Shown: piece by piece, positions 5,343-6,606 of the stretch
Layout: the number at the start of each line of letters is the position of its first letter
Position numbering within the stretch: position 1 is the stretch's first letter
NCBI GenBank assembly: GCA_025455635.1
Contig: JALOMF010000272.1
Coordinates: 1-6,606, forward strand
Origin: Saprospiraceae bacterium
GTDB taxonomy: Bacteria > Bacteroidota > Bacteroidia > Chitinophagales > Saprospiraceae
Reading direction: 5' to 3'
Length of the DNA stretch: 6,606 bases
The notes under the pieces: model-generated
What the model was told of the DNA's origin: nothing
Seen by the model: the letters and a program-made list of their open reading frames with translations, nothing else
Databases searched by the model: none
Program-made: the position numbers and the translations under genes

Positions 5343-6137
5343 ATGAATGCGGAAAACAACGCCAGCGCCAACGGCACCAAGAGCATCAGCTATTTCATGA
5401 ACACCAAGAATTGGTGGCAGCCCCTGCTGTTCATCCTCATCATCAGCGTCGCCGGGGTTGGTATGATAGGCTACCAGACCTACAACGACGCACCGCCCAT
5501 GACCGGCTTCAAAACGCCGACTGGCGAGGTCATGATGAACAAAACCACCATCGAGGAAGGCCAGAAGGTCTTTCACAAATATGCCCTGATGGAGTACGGT
5601 TCCTTCATGGGCGACGGTGCGCAGCGTGGCCCCGACTACACCGCCGAGGCGCTGCACTACATCACCGTTTACATGAACGAGTACCACGGCGAGGCTTTCA
5701 GAAGGGAAAACAGTCGTGAACCCAGCGACATGGAACTGAAAATCATCGGGGAAAACATCAAGTCGGAACTGAAGGAAAACCGCTACGACGAAGCCGGGAA
5801 CATCGTCACCCTGACCGCCGCTCAAGCCTATTCGCTGGGGAAACTGCGGACGTATTACACCGATATTTTCATTGACAAAAACGCCGAGGGCTCGTTCCCG
5901 CCAAAGGGCTATATCTCCGACCGAAAAGAGGTGGAAAACCTGGCTTCCTTCTTCTTCTGGGGGGCTTGGGTATGTGCGGTGGAGCGGCCGGGCAGCAATT
6001 TCAGCTACACCCACAACTGGCCGTTCGACCCCGCCGCAGGCAACACGCCAACCTCGCCCGTCATACTATGGACTACATCGGGCAGTACAACCAGCTCCCC
6101 AACAAATTTTTCAAGCCAGCGGGTAAAGACCTGCTGA
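5343..6137 (+). CDS. norB: Quinol-dependent nitric oxide reductase, N-terminal part (frame broken near 6070)
   Basis: Membrane enzyme reducing 2 NO to N2O with quinol electrons. I chose ATG 5343; a TTG two codons earlier is less likely. Helix one is at about residues 25-43 (PLLFILIISVAGVGMIGY). The periplasmic domain typical of single-subunit qNORs follows, with EEGQKVFHKYALMEYGSFMG, GPDYTAEALH and, near its end, FFFWGAWVCAVERPG and YTHNWPFDPAAGNTPTSPVILW (to W243 at 6069-6071). In the family the second membrane helix starts exactly there. Here the frame continues with a non-hydrophobic Ser/Thr-rich tail (TTSGSTTSS...) and stops at 6137. True coding sequence resumes in another frame from about 6068, so this is the first half of a broken or mis-assembled gene. 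Confidence 0.9.
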   Translation: MNAENNASANGTKSISYFMNTKNWWQPLLFILIISVAGVGMIGYQTYNDAPPMTGFKTPTGEVMMNKTTIEEGQKVFHKYALMEYGSFMGDGAQRGPDYTAEALHYITVYMNEYHGEAFRRENSREPSDMELKIIGENIKSELKENRYDEAGNIVTLTAAQAYSLGKLRTYYTDIFIDKNAEGSFPPKGYISDRKEVENLASFFFWGAWVCAVERPGSNFSYTHNWPFDPAAGNTPTSPVILWTTSGSTTSSPTNFSSQRVKTC

Positions 6138-6606
6138 CCGCCGAAAAGGTCGCCAACTTCAAGCCGACCCCGACGCAGCGGGCCACCTACAAGTTCTTCG
6201 CCGTGGCGGCCCTGCTGTTTTTCGTGCAGGTGCTGAGCGGCATCATCACCATCAACGATTTTGTTAACTTCCTCGGCTGGTTCGGCATACATCCTTCGGA
6301 AGTGTTCCCGGTGACCATGTCCCGCAGTTGGCACCTGATGCTGGCGCTCTACTGGATTTCAATTTGCTGGATAGCCTCCTCCATTTTCATTTGCCCCATC
6401 CTTTCCAAAAAGGAAATACCGGGGCAGCTTCCCCTCATCAACACGCTGTTCTGGATGCTGATCGTCTTGGCGGGCGGCTCGCTGCTGGGCATGGTGCTGG
6501 GGCCAAAAGGCGTCTTCGGCGAGTGGTGGCACCTGCTGGGGCACCAGGGCTGGGAGTACGTTGACTTCGGAAAAATTTACCAAGCCCTGCTCATGCTCAT
6601 CTACGC
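6068..6606 (+). CDS. norB: Quinol-dependent nitric oxide reductase, continuation in a shifted frame, cut by window end
   Basis: From about 6068 the frame shifted by -1/+2 reads MDYIGQYNQLPNKFFKPAGK and LLTAEKVANFKPTPTQRATY, then a helix KFFAVAALLFFVQVLSGIIT. Next come SRSWHLMLALYWIS, whose His (codon 6332-6334) fits the low-spin heme ligand of NorB, and a helix from LPLINTLFWMLIVLAGGSLL. LLGHQGWEYVDFGKIYQ, a characteristic NO reductase stretch, follows. The frame is open to the window end, giving about 179 codons of a protein whose family length is about 750 residues; the catalytic FeB ligands would lie further right. Relative to the family, the hydrophobic helix expected between PVILW and YIGQYN is missing, so the join looks like a deletion of a few tens of bases and not a single-base slip. 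The ATG at 6068 is probably not a genuine start. Confidence 0.85.
   Translation, partial: MDYIGQYNQLPNKFFKPAGKDLLTAEKVANFKPTPTQRATYKFFAVAALLFFVQVLSGIITINDFVNFLGWFGIHPSEVFPVTMSRSWHLMLALYWISICWIASSIFICPILSKKEIPGQLPLINTLFWMLIVLAGGSLLGMVLGPKGVFGEWWHLLGHQGWEYVDFGKIYQALLMLIY

Noticed and set aside
5292..6014. Long minus-strand open frame (240 codons) opposite norB
   Set aside because: It mirrors the GC-rich norB coding strand, has no recognisable domain, and the plus-strand frame is clearly NO reductase.
1..6606. tRNA, rRNA, CRISPR array, insertion sequence or attachment site
   Set aside because: I looked for cloverleaf-like arms, regularly spaced repeats, transposase frames and terminal inverted repeats, and found none.

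Overview
The window looks like chromosomal DNA of a Bacteroidota member, possibly of the Saprospiraceae/Chitinophagaceae kind. The evidence is a close match to the Bacteroidota-type promoter (TTTG-N18-TAnnTTTG), little use of Shine-Dalgarno sequences, a Bacteroidota-style lipoprotein signal, and the character of the RND-efflux and quinol nitric oxide reductase proteins. The first ~280 bases do not fit this picture. They are AT-richer, hold a small secreted protein of a style I associate with cyanobacteria, and end abruptly inside an RND pump gene.

Layout: (1) Bases 1 to ~280: foreign-looking segment with a small exported protein read rightwards and cut at a breakpoint. (2) ~282-4412: seven genes on the minus strand in one tight array. 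In transcription order they are a 135-aa four-helix membrane protein, a TetR-family repressor, a His/Cys-bearing lipoprotein, a one-domain cupin, a TolC-like outer-membrane channel, an HlyD/AcrA-type periplasmic adaptor, and the first ~62 codons of an RND transporter. Most junctions are a 1-6 nt gap or a 4-nt overlap; the only larger gap (59 nt) precedes the channel gene. (3) 4413-4641: divergent intergenic region with a probable TetR operator facing left and a clear Bacteroidota promoter facing right. (4) 4642-5079: an Rrf2-family regulator with three Fe-S-type cysteines, closed by an intrinsic terminator that overlaps its stop codon. (5) 5090-5342: leader of the next gene, with a short palindrome, a possible 28-codon ORF and a strong hairpin just before the start codon. 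(6) 5343-6606: quinol-dependent nitric oxide reductase, cut by the window end and broken near 6070 by a frame change with apparent loss of a transmembrane helix.

Working model: the Rrf2 protein probably senses nitric oxide through its cluster and controls the NO reductase next to it. The TetR protein probably represses its own operon, which combines a tripartite efflux pump with three small accessory proteins. Whether the accessory proteins serve efflux or NO/redox stress is open. The two places most in need of checking are the breakpoint near 280 and the lesion in the reductase gene. Either could be an assembly artefact or a real rearrangement.
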